Positions 24,173 through 30,997 of a DNA stretch of 34,770 nt are shown piece after piece (the stretch's first letter is position 1; each line of letters starts with the position of its first letter). The notes beneath the pieces were generated by a model. It made no database searches and was not told the origin of the DNA. It saw only the letters and a program-made list of their open reading frames with translations. This DNA is from Actinomycetota bacterium (GTDB lineage Bacteria; Actinomycetota; Actinomycetes; S36-B12): positions 1 to 34,770 of the forward strand of contig JAPOJD010000006.1 of NCBI GenBank assembly GCA_029978585.1, in the 5' to 3' direction. Both the position numbers and the translations under genes were made by a program.

Positions 24173-25405
24173 CCACTCGGGCCCGTCCGGCGTGTCGCGC
24201 ACCTCGATGCCCGCGGCCGCGAGGCGGTCGCGGACCAGGTCGCTCATGGCGAAGTCCTTCTGCTCCCGGGCGAGTTGGCGCGCGGCCAGGGCCACGTCCA
24301 CGACGGGCCCGAGCACCTCGCGCTCGTCGCGCAGCCCGGTCGAGGCCGCGGAGGCCAGGTCCACGAGCATCCCGCGCAGTGCGGCCCGGGCCCGGTCCAC
24401 GTGATCGCCCTGCACCGTGTCGGCCGACCAGGCGTGGATGGCGTCCTCGAGGTCCAGGGTCGCGGCGAGGGCGCCGTCGGCGTCGCCGGCGGCCAGGCAC
24501 TCGTCGAAGGCCGCGCGCAGCCTGTCGACCTCTGCTCTCAGCGACATGCTCTCGCCGCGCGGCTCGACAACAGCCGGGTCCGGGGTACTCACGGGGGAGA
24601 TCGCGACGGCGCCGGCGCCCCGGAGGGCGCGCGTGATGTCGTCGAACGACACGGACTCGCCGGAACCCAGGACCGTCGACACGCCGCGATGGCGCAGGGT
24701 GAGCCCCCCGACGCCCTGAACCGTGGCGATCCGCGATTCCAGGTCGAGGATCACCGCGGTGTGCTCGTCGACGCCGAGCACGCCGATGTCGGCGGGCAGG
24801 GACGCCTCCAGCCGCACGAGGCGCTCCTCGCCGAGGTAGCAGTAACGCGTGTCATGGCGCCCGCCCTCGCGATTGTCGTAGTGCGGAACCACCGCGGCCG
24901 TGATGCCGGTGAGCGAGCCCAGCAGGTCGAGGCCCTGGAGCCAGTGCGGCTCGACCCCGACCTTGTAGATCTCATAGACGGGTACGGCATACGCCCCGAC
25001 GGTGACCGCCGCCGCGCTCGCCATGACGAGCGTGCCGCCTCGAGCGACGAGGTCGCGCAGGGCCCCAGGGATAGGGGTCCCCTCCCACTGGCGCAGCGCG
25101 TAGGTCGGGCTGCCGGGGCCGGCGAAGGCCCACGACGCCCGGGAGAGGAGGGCCAATGCCCGCTCGCGCTCGGTGACCGCCTCCTCGCGGCTGCGCCATC
25201 GCACGACGTCCAGGCTCGACCCGACGGAGTCGCGGAAGTACTCGAGGATCTTGTCGGTGAGGTCGTCGGCGTTGACCTGGAACCCGAATGGCGTGTCTAG
25301 CATCGCGGCGGTCCCGGGGCCGGAGGAGCCGATGACCGCCCGATGGACCTTGACCATGGTGGGGGCGGTCTCCCCCGAGCCGATGATGACGAGGCGTCCG
25401 CTCAC
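24155..25405 (-). CDS. peptidase S51 (cyanophycinase-like) domain fused to a CysRS-type C-terminal domain
   Basis: A 416-residue fusion. Residues 1-270 resemble peptidase S51/cyanophycinase class-I-glutamine-amidotransferase folds: VIIGSGETAPTM at the start, the nucleophile elbow VMASAAAVTVG (normally G-x-S-A-G-A), and GVDEHTAVILD with a trailing VLGSGESVSFDD. Residues about 285-416 resemble the helical DALR/C-terminal region of cysteinyl-tRNA synthetase, most clearly REQKDFAMSDLVRDRLAAAG followed by IEVRDTPDGPEWSL, where CysRS has KDFxxAD-x-IRD-x-L and DTPxGxxW. The CysRS catalytic HIGH and KMSKS motifs are absent. GTG 25405 follows CACAAT by six bases. Possible roles: a peptidase on a Cys- or tRNA-linked substrate, or a protein-interaction use of the C-domain. 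Confidence 0.82.
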   Translation of the reverse strand: MSGRLVIIGSGETAPTMVKVHRAVIGSSGPGTAAMLDTPFGFQVNADDLTDKILEYFRDSVGSSLDVVRWRSREEAVTERERALALLSRASWAFAGPGSPTYALRQWEGTPIPGALRDLVARGGTLVMASAAAVTVGAYAVPVYEIYKVGVEPHWLQGLDLLGSLTGITAAVVPHYDNREGGRHDTRYCYLGEERLVRLEASLPADIGVLGVDEHTAVILDLESRIATVQGVGGLTLRHRGVSTVLGSGESVSFDDITRALRGAGAVAISPVSTPDPAVVEPRGESMSLRAEVDRLRAAFDECLAAGDADGALAATLDLEDAIHAWSADTVQGDHVDRARAALRGMLVDLASAASTGLRDEREVLGPVVDVALAARQLAREQKDFAMSDLVRDRLAAAGIEVRDTPDGPEWSLAVD

Positions 25406-25411
25406 GCCGCC

Positions 25412-25417
25412 ATTGTG
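25412..25417 (-). promoter_or_regulatory. -10-like box of the S51-fusion gene
   Basis: CACAAT, six bases before GTG 25405, in the 25-base gap after the DUF805 gene; suggests separate leaderless transcription. Confidence 0.45.
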
Positions 25418-25430
25418 TCGGTCGGCCCGC

Positions 25431-25871
25431 CTAGGCCGCGGTGGCAGGTCCCTCGCCGAATCGGTTGGGGCCGGGGGTGCTCGGGGACGCCCAGAAGATG
25501 ATGACCACGATCACGCCGATGATGCAGCAGAAGTAGTAGAGCAGCCACCACCAGCCGGAGCGGTCCGTGTCGTGCAGGCGTCGGCAGCCGACCGCGAGCG
25601 TGGGGATGATCAGCGCGAGGCTCCAGGCGATCGCGATGATCATGCCGAAGATTGCCAGGCCGCTCAGCCCGCCGCCGGAGACCGTGTTGGTGGCCTCGTT
25701 GACCTGGAGGGTGTTCAGGGAGCTGGTCAGTCCGATGTTGAGGGGGATGCTGATGATGATTCCGCCGAGGACGACGAACAGGTACCACCACCAGAACTCC
25801 GACCGGGATGCCCGGCCATTGAAGTTGGCGTAGTTGCTGAACACGTGCTTGATGGCCTGGCCGAATCCCAT
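25431..25871 (-). CDS. DUF805 family membrane protein
   Basis: A 146-residue protein with about three to four membrane helices. The N-terminus YANFNGRASRSEFWWWYLFV is the DUF805 signature (F-x-GRASRSEFW), and GCRRLHDTDRSGWWWLL is the second family motif. DUF805 proteins are inner-membrane proteins of unknown function, some near stress genes. ATG 25871 has a strong ribosome binding site (GGGAGGA, five bases upstream) and a -10 box about 33 bases upstream, so this gene has a conventional leader. Confidence 0.87.
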   Translation of the reverse strand: MGFGQAIKHVFSNYANFNGRASRSEFWWWYLFVVLGGIIISIPLNIGLTSSLNTLQVNEATNTVSGGGLSGLAIFGMIIAIAWSLALIIPTLAVGCRRLHDTDRSGWWWLLYYFCCIIGVIVVIIFWASPSTPGPNRFGEGPATAA

Positions 25872-25903
25872 GATTCCTCCCGAGGAGCGTCCCTTGGGCC
25901 TGC

Positions 25904-25909
25904 AGCCTA
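25904..25909 (-). promoter_or_regulatory. -10 box of the DUF805 gene (with leader)
   Basis: TAGGCT on the minus strand. The predicted start site gives a leader of roughly 25 bases containing GGGAGGA, a conventional promoter plus Shine-Dalgarno arrangement that contrasts with most of the window. Confidence 0.45.
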
Positions 25910-25930
25910 GTGACGGGACCGCGAATTGGG

Positions 25931-25936
25931 TAGCGT
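25931..25936 (+). promoter_or_regulatory. -10 box of the FAD monooxygenase gene
   Basis: TAGCGT, eight bases before GTG 25945. Confidence 0.5.
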
Positions 25937-25944
25937 CGACGCGC

Positions 25945-27084
25945 GTGAGGGTGAAGGTCGTTGGCGCAGGCATCGCCGGTCTCGCCACGGCGCACCTCCT
26001 GGCCAGGCTGGGCCACGACGTCGAGATCCTGGACAGCGCCGCCTCGGCGCCGGAGGAAGGCACCGCGCTGGCGCTGCAGCCGAATGGACTCGCTGTGCTC
26101 GAGGCGCTAGGCGTGGCCGGGGAGCTCGACGCGGCGTCGTCGAGGATGCGCCAACTTCGGGTCTTCGACGGCCTCGGCCGCGCGATCACGACCACGGTGG
26201 TCCCGGACTTCGGGCCGGGCCTGGACCACGTCCTGGTCGCCCCGCGGGCCGACGTCGTGAGGGTGCTCGCCGCCGCCGGACCTGTTGCCGTGCGCTGGGG
26301 AGCCGATGTCGGACACGCGGGCCCGGGGCTTCTCGACGTCCAGGAGGGACACGATCGGAGCACCGTCACGGCCGACCTCATCGTTGGAGCCGACGGCGCG
26401 TCATCGACGGTGCGCAGGTGCTTCGACCTGGGGGTCCGCCGACGCGGCGGGCGGCGCTACCTGCGGATGATGCTGGAGCGGCCCCTCGCTCACGCGCGGG
26501 CCGGGGAGTACTGGACGCGCTCGGGACTGGCCGGGATGCTGCCCTGCGGTCCGGCGCGGACCTATGCGTACGCCACCGCCACCCAGGAGATCGTCGACGC
26601 CCACGCGAGCGGCGCCGACGTGGCCGAGGCGATCGGTAGGGCCCACCCCATCCTGGCCGCGCTCCTGCCACGATCGCTGCCCAGCGATCGTGTGCTGGTG
26701 AACGACGTGTCGACAGTCGACTGTCGCAGTTTCGTCGGGCCCGGGGTGGTGCTCGTGGGCGACGCCGCGCATGCCATGGCTCCCAACCTGGGGCAGGGCG
26801 CGAACTCGGGCCTCCTCGATGCCGCCATCCTCACCCTCGAACTCGCGCAGGGCGACGACCTCGGATCAGCCCTGGAGCGGTACGACGCGCAGCGTCAGGC
26901 GGTCCGCCGCGTCCAGCGGGACGCCGAGCGCCTGGCGCGTGCAGCGCATTCCCGCGGTCCGCGCGAGGCCCGCAATGCACTGGCCCGCGCGCTCGGGCGC
27001 CTGCCCGTGGCTGGCGTCCTGAGGCGGGCCCAGCAGTGCGAACCCGACGAGCTCCGCGCGCGCCTGAGCGCGGCCCTGGGATAG
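25945..27084 (+). CDS. FAD-dependent monooxygenase
   Basis: A 379-residue flavoprotein hydroxylase of the PHBH/UbiH group. The FAD-binding Rossmann motif is VVGAGIAGLATAHLL at the N-terminus, the DG motif is VGADGASSTVR (about 149-159), and the GD motif is GDAAHAMAPNLGQGAN (about 272-287). The enzyme would use NAD(P)H and oxygen to hydroxylate an aromatic or similar substrate. GTG 25945 is preceded by TAGCGT; GTG 25951, two codons later, is an alternative. Its TAG stop overlaps the -10-like element of the following TlpA-like gene. Confidence 0.87.
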   Translation: MRVKVVGAGIAGLATAHLLARLGHDVEILDSAASAPEEGTALALQPNGLAVLEALGVAGELDAASSRMRQLRVFDGLGRAITTTVVPDFGPGLDHVLVAPRADVVRVLAAAGPVAVRWGADVGHAGPGLLDVQEGHDRSTVTADLIVGADGASSTVRRCFDLGVRRRGGRRYLRMMLERPLAHARAGEYWTRSGLAGMLPCGPARTYAYATATQEIVDAHASGADVAEAIGRAHPILAALLPRSLPSDRVLVNDVSTVDCRSFVGPGVVLVGDAAHAMAPNLGQGANSGLLDAAILTLELAQGDDLGSALERYDAQRQAVRRVQRDAERLARAAHSRGPREARNALARALGRLPVAGVLRRAQQCEPDELRARLSAALG

Positions 27085-27085
27085 T
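27080..27085 (+). promoter_or_regulatory. -10-like box of the TlpA-like gene
   Basis: GATAGT, six bases before ATG 27092, embedded in the last codons and stop of the FAD monooxygenase gene. Confidence 0.4.
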
Positions 27086-27091
27086 GGGGCG

Positions 27092-27679
27092 ATGCGTCGT
27101 ATCGCCGCGATCGCTGCGCTGTGCGCCGTCGGACTGACCGCGTGCTCGTCGGCCGCGCCGCCGACGGCCGCGTCTTCCTCGGCGGCCCCGGCGTCTTCGA
27201 CTGCCACTCCCGCCGCGTCGCCCACGCGGCCCCCGTCGGACGTCGCCGTCCCATCGGACGTCGCCGTCGCCTACGGCGGCCCGGCCTTCTCGGCACCCAC
27301 CCTGGATGGGGGCTTCCTCACCGATGCCGACGTTGCCGGGCGGCCCACCGTGATGTGGTTCTGGGCGCCGTGGTGCGGGGTGTGCCAGAAGGAGGCCCCG
27401 CAGGTCGCCGAGGCGGCCCGGGAACTCGACGGGGAGGCCGTGGTCGTGGGCGTCGGCGGCTTCGGGGAGACCGGGGCCATGCGGGAGTTCGTGGCCGAGC
27501 GGGGCCTTGAGGGGATACCGCACCTGGAGGACCCCGCGGGCCGGGTGTGGGGTGCCTTCGGGGTCGTGGGCCAGCCGACGACGGTGTTCATGGACGCTGC
27601 GGGCAACCTCGAGGTCGTGCCGGGGGTCCTCACGAGCCAGGAGATCGTTGACCGGGCCCGGGCACTGGCCAGCGCCTGA
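27092..27679 (+). CDS. TlpA-like thioredoxin-fold lipoprotein
   Basis: A 195-residue secreted lipoprotein. Lipobox LTAC with the lipidated Cys at residue 18 ends a short signal peptide. An Ala/Ser/Pro/Thr-rich spacer (about 19-58) tethers a thioredoxin-fold domain whose active site is WCGVC (C95, C98) in FWAPWCGVCQKEAPQV, followed by the cis-Pro element VVGQPTTVFMD. It probably carries out thiol-disulfide exchange outside the membrane, for example in cytochrome maturation or oxidative folding. ATG 27092 begins seven bases after the upstream TAG, so readthrough transcription from the monooxygenase is also likely. Confidence 0.88.
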   Translation: MRRIAAIAALCAVGLTACSSAAPPTAASSSAAPASSTATPAASPTRPPSDVAVPSDVAVAYGGPAFSAPTLDGGFLTDADVAGRPTVMWFWAPWCGVCQKEAPQVAEAARELDGEAVVVGVGGFGETGAMREFVAERGLEGIPHLEDPAGRVWGAFGVVGQPTTVFMDAAGNLEVVPGVLTSQEIVDRARALASA

Positions 27680-27692
27680 CCCGAACCACGGT

Positions 27693-27698
27693 TACGAT
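27693..27698 (+). promoter_or_regulatory. -10 box of the class III aminotransferase gene (with leader)
   Basis: TACGAT in the 71-base gap upstream of the aminotransferase. The predicted leader is about 46 bases and contains a hairpin and the ribosome binding site AGGAG (27737-27741). Confidence 0.45.
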
Positions 27699-27710
27699 CG
27701 CAGGGAGGCG

Positions 27711-27729
27711 CCGTGCCATGCGGGCACGG
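27711..27729 (+). promoter_or_regulatory. perfect hairpin in the aminotransferase 5' leader
   Basis: CCGTGCC - ATGCG - GGCACGG: a seven-pair perfect stem with a five-base loop, ending eight bases before the ribosome binding site. It could control translation or mRNA stability. There is no U-tract, so it is unlikely to be a terminator. Confidence 0.5.
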
Positions 27730-27750
27730 GCCGGTCAGGAGTGATAACGC

Positions 27751-29178
27751 ATGTCCCTCGACACTCGAACCGCGCATTCCACCGACTGGCCGGAGCCCGA
27801 TCCGGCGACCTGGCGTCACCTCTCGCCCGACCCCGAGCCGATCGACCCGGCGCGCGTGCAGGAGCTGCTCCAGGCCGAGTGGAAGCGCTTCACTGAGACC
27901 ACTCCGGAGTCGGGTGAGCACAACAAGCGCGCCAGCGCCTCGCTGCCCCTGGGCGTCACGTCCTCGTTCCAGCACTGGGACCCCTACCCCATTTCGATCG
28001 TGTCGGCGCGCGGTGCCTGGCTCACCGACGTCGACGGCCGCCGGCTCCTCGACCTGTCCATGGGATTCGGCGCCATGCTCGTGGGCCACCTCAACCCGGC
28101 CGTTGTTCAGGCGGTCACCCAGGCCCTCGAGGAGACCGGCACCCTGTTCGTCACGCCGTCGCCCACGGCCACCGAGGTCGCCGAGCGCTTCCAACGCCGT
28201 TTCGAGCTCGACCTCCTGCGCTTCGCCAACTCCGGCACCGAGGCGACGATGTACGCCGTGCGCACAGCGCGCGCGTACACCCAGCGCCACGCCATCGTGA
28301 AGATCGAGGGGGGCTACCACGGCGGCTACGACGCCCTGACCGTGTCGGTCAAGCCCGGCGTCGACGAGGCCGGCCCCGAAGGGGCGCCCGTGCCGGTCAC
28401 GCCGTTCGAGGTGGAGGCCGGCACCGTCCACGTCGTGCCCTACAACGACCTCGATCGTCTCGAGCAGGTGCTCGCCGCGCACGGCAGCGAGATCGCGGCC
28501 GTCGTCATGGAGCCGGTCCTGGAGAACATCTCCATCGTGGTGCCCGACGCCGGCTACCTCGCGGGAGTGCGGGCCGCGTGCGACGCGCACGGCGTGCTGC
28601 TCGTCTTCGACGAGGTCAAGACCGGCCTCACCGCCGGCTACAGCGGCGCCTCGCAGCGACTGGGCATCCGGCCGGACCTAGTCACCCTCGCCAAGAGCAT
28701 CGGCGGCGGCCTTCCGCTGGCGGCGTTCGGCGGGCGTGAAGAGGTCATGCAGGCCGTGGTCGACAATCGCATGCCGCACTTCGGCACGTACAACGGCAAC
28801 CCGCTCGTGATGGCGGCCGCGGCCGCGGTCGACGAGATCTGCACCCATGAGGCTCTCGCCGCCGCGGAGGATCGCAATGACCAGGCGCTCGCGGCCATGG
28901 ACGCGATCATCGCGGAGAACCGCCTTCCGGCGCAGACGGTGGGCTTCGGGGTCAAGGGAGCCGTGACCTGGGCGACCGATCCGGTCCGCAACTACCGCGA
29001 CTACAAGCGCACCGACTTCGGCGTCGCCGAGTTGTCGTGGCTGTGGGGGATCAACCGCGGCGTGCTCACGCCCCCCGGGCTGGACGAGCAGTGGCTGGTG
29101 TCCCTCATGCACACCGAGGCGGACATGCAGTTGCTCGTCGACGAGTTCGCCGAGCTGGCCCGGGCGCTGCGCTCCTGA
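27751..29178 (+). CDS. class III aminotransferase, glutamate-1-semialdehyde-mutase-like
   Basis: A 475-residue PLP enzyme. The fold-type-I class III features are FANSGTEATMYAVRTARA, the GGYHGGYD loop, the cofactor Asp in VFDEVKTGL, and the Schiff-base lysine in TLAKSIGGGLPLAAFGG (K315). The sequence resembles HemL, but an N-terminal extension of about 50 residues and VKTGLTAGYSGASQ in place of the usual HemL VMTGFR pattern argue for another substrate. No other tetrapyrrole genes are nearby. ATG 27751 has AGGAG nine bases upstream. Convergent with pheA across a 16-base gap. Confidence 0.85.
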   Translation: MSLDTRTAHSTDWPEPDPATWRHLSPDPEPIDPARVQELLQAEWKRFTETTPESGEHNKRASASLPLGVTSSFQHWDPYPISIVSARGAWLTDVDGRRLLDLSMGFGAMLVGHLNPAVVQAVTQALEETGTLFVTPSPTATEVAERFQRRFELDLLRFANSGTEATMYAVRTARAYTQRHAIVKIEGGYHGGYDALTVSVKPGVDEAGPEGAPVPVTPFEVEAGTVHVVPYNDLDRLEQVLAAHGSEIAAVVMEPVLENISIVVPDAGYLAGVRAACDAHGVLLVFDEVKTGLTAGYSGASQRLGIRPDLVTLAKSIGGGLPLAAFGGREEVMQAVVDNRMPHFGTYNGNPLVMAAAAAVDEICTHEALAAAEDRNDQALAAMDAIIAENRLPAQTVGFGVKGAVTWATDPVRNYRDYKRTDFGVAELSWLWGINRGVLTPPGLDEQWLVSLMHTEADMQLLVDEFAELARALRS

Positions 29179-29188
29179 GCCGGATCGT

Positions 29189-29204
29189 CGGCGCCTACGC
29201 GCCG
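29189..29204. terminator. hairpin at the aminotransferase/pheA convergent junction
   Basis: CGGCGC - CTAC - GCGCCG: a perfect six-pair stem whose loop holds the pheA stop codon. It can form in transcripts from either side and may act as a shared terminator. No U-tract follows. Confidence 0.35.
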
Positions 29205-30049
29205 GCGAGGTCCGCGCGGAATGGGCTTGCCGGATAGGTCCCTAGGACGCGCACGTACTCCGTGAAGAACGCGAGTTCCTCGAGTGCCAGCCGCAGCGGG
29301 CGGTCCTGCGGATGCCCCTCGACGTCGGCGTAGAACTGGGTGGCGTTGAAGGAGCCGCCCAGTTGGTAGCTCTCGAGCTTGGTCATGTTGACGCCGTTCG
29401 TGGCGAATCCACCCATCGCCTTGTAGAGAGCCGCGGGGACATTGCGCACGCGGAACACGAATGTCGTCACCACGGGGCCGTTGCCCGGCGCGGGCTCCTG
29501 TGCATCGCGTGCGAGGACGAGGAAGCGCGTGGTGTTGTGGTGCTCGTCCTCGACGTCCTCCGCCAGGATCTCCAGCCCGTAGAGTTCCGCGGCCAGTCGT
29601 GGCGCCAGCGCGGCGACGGAGGGATCCCCGAGGTCCGCCACCTCGCGGGCTGCTCCCGCGGTGTCGTCCGCCACGACGGCACGCCAACCGTGCTCGCGGA
29701 TGAGGCGACGGCACTGCCCCAGGGCGTGGGCGTGGCTGCGCACCGTGGAGATGGCACTGATCGGCGTACCGGGCAGGGCCATGAGCTGGAAGTGGATGGG
29801 CATGAAGTGCTCGCCCACGATGTGAAGGCCCGATTCAGGCAGAAGGTGGTGGATGTCCGCCACACGCCCCGCGATGGAGTTCTCGACGGGGATCATCGCC
29901 AGGTCGGCGTCACCCTCCTGCACCGCGGCGAAGACGTCCTCGAAGGTCGGGCACGGTAGGGCCTCCAGGGACGGGTAGACCTCTCGGCAGGCGGCATCGG
30001 AGTTCGAGCCGGCCTCGCCCTGATAGGCCAGCCGCGCGGACGTGGGCAT
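29195..30049 (-). CDS. pheA: prephenate dehydratase
   Basis: A 284-residue single-function enzyme that converts prephenate to phenylpyruvate for phenylalanine synthesis. The catalytic TTRF motif is at about 173-176 (EHHNTTRFLVLA), preceded by MIPVENSIAGRVADIHHLL. The C-terminal ACT domain (about 194-270) carries LESYQ at 225-229 where most bacterial enzymes have the ESRP Phe-binding motif. The run GVNMTKLESYQLGG and QFYADVEGHPQD matches what I know of alphaproteobacterial PheA rather than typical actinobacterial PheA, which suggests horizontal acquisition. ATG 30049 lies seven bases after TACGCT. Confidence 0.92.
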   Translation of the reverse strand: MPTSARLAYQGEAGSNSDAACREVYPSLEALPCPTFEDVFAAVQEGDADLAMIPVENSIAGRVADIHHLLPESGLHIVGEHFMPIHFQLMALPGTPISAISTVRSHAHALGQCRRLIREHGWRAVVADDTAGAAREVADLGDPSVAALAPRLAAELYGLEILAEDVEDEHHNTTRFLVLARDAQEPAPGNGPVVTTFVFRVRNVPAALYKAMGGFATNGVNMTKLESYQLGGSFNATQFYADVEGHPQDRPLRLALEELAFFTEYVRVLGTYPASPFRADLAGA

Positions 30050-30056
30050 GGCCGCC

Positions 30057-30062
30057 AGCGTA
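30057..30062 (-). promoter_or_regulatory. -10 box of pheA
   Basis: TACGCT, seven bases before ATG 30049; a leaderless message without an attenuator is predicted, so no leader-peptide control of pheA. Confidence 0.55.
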
Positions 30063-30084
30063 GACGGGTTGGGCAATGCCCTCG

Positions 30085-30570
30085 CTAGTGACCGTCGGCC
30101 TCGGGACGGTCCTTGGCCTGGGAGCGCGTCGCGTAGGCGAACGCGGCGAGAGCCAGGACGAGCGCGCCCGCGCCGACGCCGAAGAGAAGCACCGCCTCGG
30201 GATCCTTGCCCTCGACGAGCTCGCCGAGGAAGACGACGGCGATGACGGCGACGACCACGCCGATGAGCTTGCCCTTGAGGTCGTCCAGCGACCTGATCTG
30301 CAGCCAGGCGGGCAATTCCAGGGACTCGTCCACGAACAGCTCGTACAGTCCGTAGCCGATGACGAGCAGCACGGTGGCAAGCAGCAGGGTGTCGACCGCC
30401 GTAAGCACCGACACGATGGAGGCCTTGAGGGCCACGTCGAGGCTGACCAACTGGTAGATGGCTGCCCCGATCTCCCACAGACCGATCAAAATGAGGACCA
30501 GGGCTCCGATGAGAGCCCCTATCGACGGCAGGATCACGATGTAGCGTGATGCCTCGAGGATCTTGCGCAC
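30085..30570 (-). CDS. UPF0114 (YqhA) family membrane protein
   Basis: A 161-residue protein with four predicted membrane helices (about 10-35, 50-75, 105-120, 125-145). The N-terminus LEASRYIVILPSIGALIGAL and the middle YGLYELFVDESLELPAWLQI are the UPF0114 hallmarks. The family is an inner-membrane protein group of unknown function. GTG 30570 follows TAGCCT by exactly six bases. It is divergent from the PAS gene across 64 bases, and 35 bases separate it from pheA on the same strand. Confidence 0.88.
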   Translation of the reverse strand: MRKILEASRYIVILPSIGALIGALVLILIGLWEIGAAIYQLVSLDVALKASIVSVLTAVDTLLLATVLLVIGYGLYELFVDESLELPAWLQIRSLDDLKGKLIGVVVAVIAVVFLGELVEGKDPEAVLLFGVGAGALVLALAAFAYATRSQAKDRPEADGH

Positions 30571-30576
30571 CCGTGC

Positions 30577-30582
30577 AGGCTA
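30577..30582 (-). promoter_or_regulatory. -10 box of the UPF0114 gene
   Basis: TAGCCT, six bases before GTG 30570, no Shine-Dalgarno site between; a model example of the leaderless pattern in this window. Confidence 0.6.
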
Positions 30583-30604
30583 CCCTCGCGCAGCCCTGAG
30601 GACC

Positions 30605-30610
30605 TACGCT
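30605..30610 (+). promoter_or_regulatory. -10 box of the PAS gene (with leader)
   Basis: TACGCT, about 24 bases before ATG 30635, leaving a leader with the ribosome binding site CGAGGAG (30623-30629). Confidence 0.4.
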
Positions 30611-30634
30611 TCCGACACTCTCCGAGGAGTCACC

Positions 30635-30997
30635 ATGAACCCCGAGACCATCCTGGACACTCTTGATATCGCGGTCTACAGCAAGGACACCGACGGCCGC
30701 TACACCTACGCCAACCGCATGGTCTGCGACCTGTTCGGCGCCAGCCTGGACGAGATCGTCGGACGCGACGACTCCGAGTTCTTCGACCTCGAGGAGGCGG
30801 ATGACCTCAAGGTCAACGATCGCGAGGTGATGGCCACCGGGCACGCGGTCGCCCGCGAGGAGCGCGACATCGTCAGGGAGACCGGCGAGGAGCGGGTCTA
30901 CTGGACGATCAAGGCCCCGCTCAGGGACGCCAGCGGCAAGGTGATCGGCCTGTGCGGTGTCTCCCTGGACATCACGGGGACTACCCGGCCACGCTAG
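30635..30997 (+). CDS. stand-alone PAS domain protein
   Basis: A 120-residue protein that is almost entirely one PAS domain: LDIAVYSKDTDGRYTYANR at the N-terminus (core strand plus YxN), FGASLDEIVGRDDSEFF (the PAS helix region), and RDASGKVIGLCGVSLDIT at the end (the PAC-like strand). It has no output domain, so it probably acts on a partner encoded elsewhere. The ligand is unknown. ATG 30635 is supported by GAGGAG six bases upstream. Its 3' end overlaps the convergent MFS gene by 17 bases. Confidence 0.85.
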   Translation: MNPETILDTLDIAVYSKDTDGRYTYANRMVCDLFGASLDEIVGRDDSEFFDLEEADDLKVNDREVMATGHAVAREERDIVRETGEERVYWTIKAPLRDASGKVIGLCGVSLDITGTTRPR

